Shown: in pieces, positions 3,998 through 5,375 of the stretch
How the letters are laid out: each line of letters starts with the position of its first letter
Position numbering within the stretch: position 1 is the stretch's first letter
Origin: Actinomyces sp. ICM47
GTDB lineage: Bacteria > Actinomycetota > Actinomycetes > Actinomycetales > Actinomycetaceae
Direction: 5' to 3'
Assembly (NCBI RefSeq): GCF_000278725.1
Contig: NZ_ALCA01000020.1
Location: forward strand, 1-5,375
DNA: 5,375 nucleotides
The notes under the pieces: model-generated
Database searches by the model: none
Told to the model about the DNA's origin: nothing
What the model saw: the letters and a program-made list of their open reading frames with translations, nothing else
Position numbers and translations under genes: made by a program

Positions 3998-5199
3998 TGA
4001 GCACGACTGACTGTACCGACTTCGCGACGCTGGCCATCCACACCGGGTTTGACCCGGACCCCGTGACGGGGGACGTGGTACCGCCGATGCACGTCGCGTC
4101 GACGTACGTGCAGGACTGGCCGGGCCAGCTGCGCAGCGGATACGAGTACGGGCGTTGTGGCAACCCGACGACCAACGCGTTCGCGGGGGCGCTGGCCGCG
4201 CTGGAGGGGGCGACGCACGGCTTCGCGTTCCCGTCGGGCATGAGCGCCGAGGACACGGTGATCCGTCTGCTGGCGCGCCCCGGCGACCACGTCGTGCACT
4301 CGACCGACGTGTACGGGGGAACGCACAAGCTCCTGAGCGTCATCAAGCCCGCCGAGGGCATCACCTCCCAGGCGGTGGATCTGACCGACCTGGCCGAGGC
4401 CGAACGCGTGATTCGCGCACAGCGCCCGCAGCTCGTGTGGGTCGAGACCCCCTCGAACCCGTTCCTGCTGGTTACCGACATCGCCGCGATTGCGGCCCTC
4501 ACACACGAGGTGGGCGGCCTGCTGATCGTGGACAACACCTTCGCGACGCCGGTGTTGCAACGGCCCCTCGAGCTGGGTGCGGACGTCGTCGTGCACTCGA
4601 CGACCAAGTATGTGGGCGGCCACTCCGACGTGATCGGCGGAGCTTTCATCCTGCGCGATGGCCTGGAGCTGCCCGCGCACGTCGAGCCTTTTTTCGGCGA
4701 GCGCGACGCGGCGGCCGAGGCCGTGAAGCTTCAGATGGCTCTCGGTCACGTGCCGTCCCCGCGCGACACGTACCTGGCGCACCGCGGCCTGAAGACTCTG
4801 GCTCTGCGCGTGGAGCGCCACTGCGAGAATGCGCAGAGGATCGCCGAGTTCCTGGCCTCCCACCCGAAGGTGAGCGCGGTCCACTATCCGGGGCTGGCCT
4901 CGGATCCGGGCTACGAGCTGGCCCAGCGCCAGAATCCCCGAGGCATTGGCGGGGTTTTGTCCTTCCAGGTTGCCACGGAGGAGGCGGCCCTCGAGCTGAC
5001 GACGCGCACGCGCATCTTCGCGCTGGCCGCGTCGCTGGGTGCGCCGGAGTCCCTCATTGAGCACCCGGCGATCATGACGCATTCGACGCGTGTTGGCGGG
5101 GTCGGCGGCGTGCCTGGCACGCTTCTGCGCCTGGCGGTTGGCCTGGAGGACGTGGGTGACCTGATCGCGGATCTGGAGCAGGCGCTCGCCGGTATCTGA
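3997..5199 (+). CDS. metB: Cystathionine gamma-synthase / gamma-lyase family PLP enzyme
   Basis: A cytoplasmic fold-type I PLP enzyme of sulfur amino acid metabolism. It either joins an activated homoserine ester with cysteine (methionine branch) or cleaves cystathionine. The 400-residue product has all cofactor residues: Y51 and R53 (YEYGRCGNPT), the SGM turn (80-82), Y106 (DVYGGT) to stack on PLP, D179 (VDNTF), and Schiff-base K204 in HSTTKYVGGHSD. The C-terminal substrate block is SLGAPESLIEHPAIMTH (346-362). Overall it resembles mycobacterial MetB, where synthase and lyase cannot be told apart by eye. Two oddities: about 14 extra residues at 226-239, and M247 where most relatives have Asn in a QNxxG motif. 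An in-frame GTG at 3901 would add 32 residues unlike the family, so the ATG after TACCGT is preferred. The gene is single, following array F and two palindromes. Confidence 0.9.
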   Translation: MSTTDCTDFATLAIHTGFDPDPVTGDVVPPMHVASTYVQDWPGQLRSGYEYGRCGNPTTNAFAGALAALEGATHGFAFPSGMSAEDTVIRLLARPGDHVVHSTDVYGGTHKLLSVIKPAEGITSQAVDLTDLAEAERVIRAQRPQLVWVETPSNPFLLVTDIAAIAALTHEVGGLLIVDNTFATPVLQRPLELGADVVVHSTTKYVGGHSDVIGGAFILRDGLELPAHVEPFFGERDAAAEAVKLQMALGHVPSPRDTYLAHRGLKTLALRVERHCENAQRIAEFLASHPKVSAVHYPGLASDPGYELAQRQNPRGIGGVLSFQVATEEAALELTTRTRIFALAASLGAPESLIEHPAIMTHSTRVGGVGGVPGTLLRLAVGLEDVGDLIADLEQALAGI

Positions 5200-5262
5200 G
5201 GGGTGCGCGGGGCAGCCACGAGGCCGGGGCGGCCCTGGTGCATCACCAAAACTCGCACGTGA
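5200..5262. other. metB 3' flank with weak stems
   Basis: TGGTG-CAT-CACCA (5236-5248) is a 5-bp hairpin, and GGCC-GGGGC-GGCC (5222-5234) a 4-bp one just before it. Neither has a T-run on the + strand, so I do not call a terminator with confidence. Confidence 0.3.
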
Positions 5263-5290
5263 TTGACTCGGGCCAGTTTGTGGTTATACC
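5263..5290 (+). promoter_or_regulatory. Candidate promoter for a gene beyond the window
   Basis: TTGACT (5263-5268) and TATACC (5285-5290) are 16 bp apart, a reasonable vegetative promoter pointing rightwards. The sequence around it becomes AT-richer than the metB coding region. The gene it would serve is not in the window. Confidence 0.4.
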
Positions 5291-5297
5291 CAGAACG

Positions 5298-5330
5298 TTG
5301 AAATTCCGGGCATGCGATTTCAAAATTGAA
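5298..5330. promoter_or_regulatory. Inverted-repeat cluster, possible operator
   Basis: TTGAAAT (5298-5304) and ATTTCAA (5317-5323) form a perfect 7-bp inverted repeat with a 12-nt gap. A third half-site, TTGAA (5326-5330), makes a second dyad TTCAA-AA-TTGAA (5319-5330). The cluster starts just downstream of the -10 at 5285-5290, where a repressor site would be effective. A structured 5' leader is the alternative. Confidence 0.4.
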
Positions 5331-5375
5331 GCACTTGGGATCGAGTTACGTGCGGCATGGTTGGGGAGTATGACT

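Noticed and set aside
5253..5355. Fourth family I array, from TCGCACGTG at 5253 and TTACGTGCGG at 5346
   Set aside because: Only two short fragments match, with no 20-nt register between them.
5357..5375. ATG at 5357 or 5370 as the start of a further gene
   Set aside because: Only six and two codons remain, neither start has a properly spaced ribosome site or a clear -10, so it cannot be judged here.

Overview
The window looks like chromosomal DNA from a high-GC actinobacterium, probably an Actinomyces/Schaalia-type organism. The evidence is strong G/C bias at third codon positions in all three genes, a cystathionine synthase/lyase of mycobacterial MetB type, and start codons directly preceded by a TAnnnT -10 box with no ribosome site (leaderless genes). 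The genus is inferred from general character and was not tested.

Only three protein genes are convincing, all on the + strand: dps (1853-2323, ferritin-like iron storage and DNA protection), hemH (2648-3691, ferrochelatase) and a cystathionine gamma-synthase/lyase gene, probably metB (3997-5199). They do not look like an operon. dps ends at a strong hairpin terminator (2380-2410), and hemH and metB each have their own -10 box exactly 6 nt before the start codon. dps and hemH share an iron theme: one stores and oxidises Fe(II), the other inserts it into porphyrin. The ferrochelatase resembles the E. coli protein rather than the usual actinobacterial coproporphyrin ferrochelatase. The metB -10 box lies inside a perfect 13-bp palindrome that runs into its start codon, and a second 13-bp palindrome is centred 44 bp upstream.

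The first 1.85 kb holds no gene I can support. It is packed with short structured repeats. At 82-241 a G/T-rich segment of about 70 bp is duplicated. At 666-744 there is a 26-bp inverted repeat. Two families of symmetric arrays follow the same plan, three direct units then three inverted units at fixed spacing. Family I (20-nt period, AACCCGC core, 30-nt centre) occurs at 346-495, 769-918 and, degenerate, at about 1037-1146. Family II (19-nt period, core GGATAGGTT, 3-nt centre) occurs at 1187-1283, 1342-1438 and 3770-3866, each exactly 97 bp.

The family II arrays are the most striking thing here. Spacer sequences differ between copies, but every unit interval is kept to the base. That suggests a spaced protein-binding array or another length-constrained structure. 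I do not recognise either family and assign no function.
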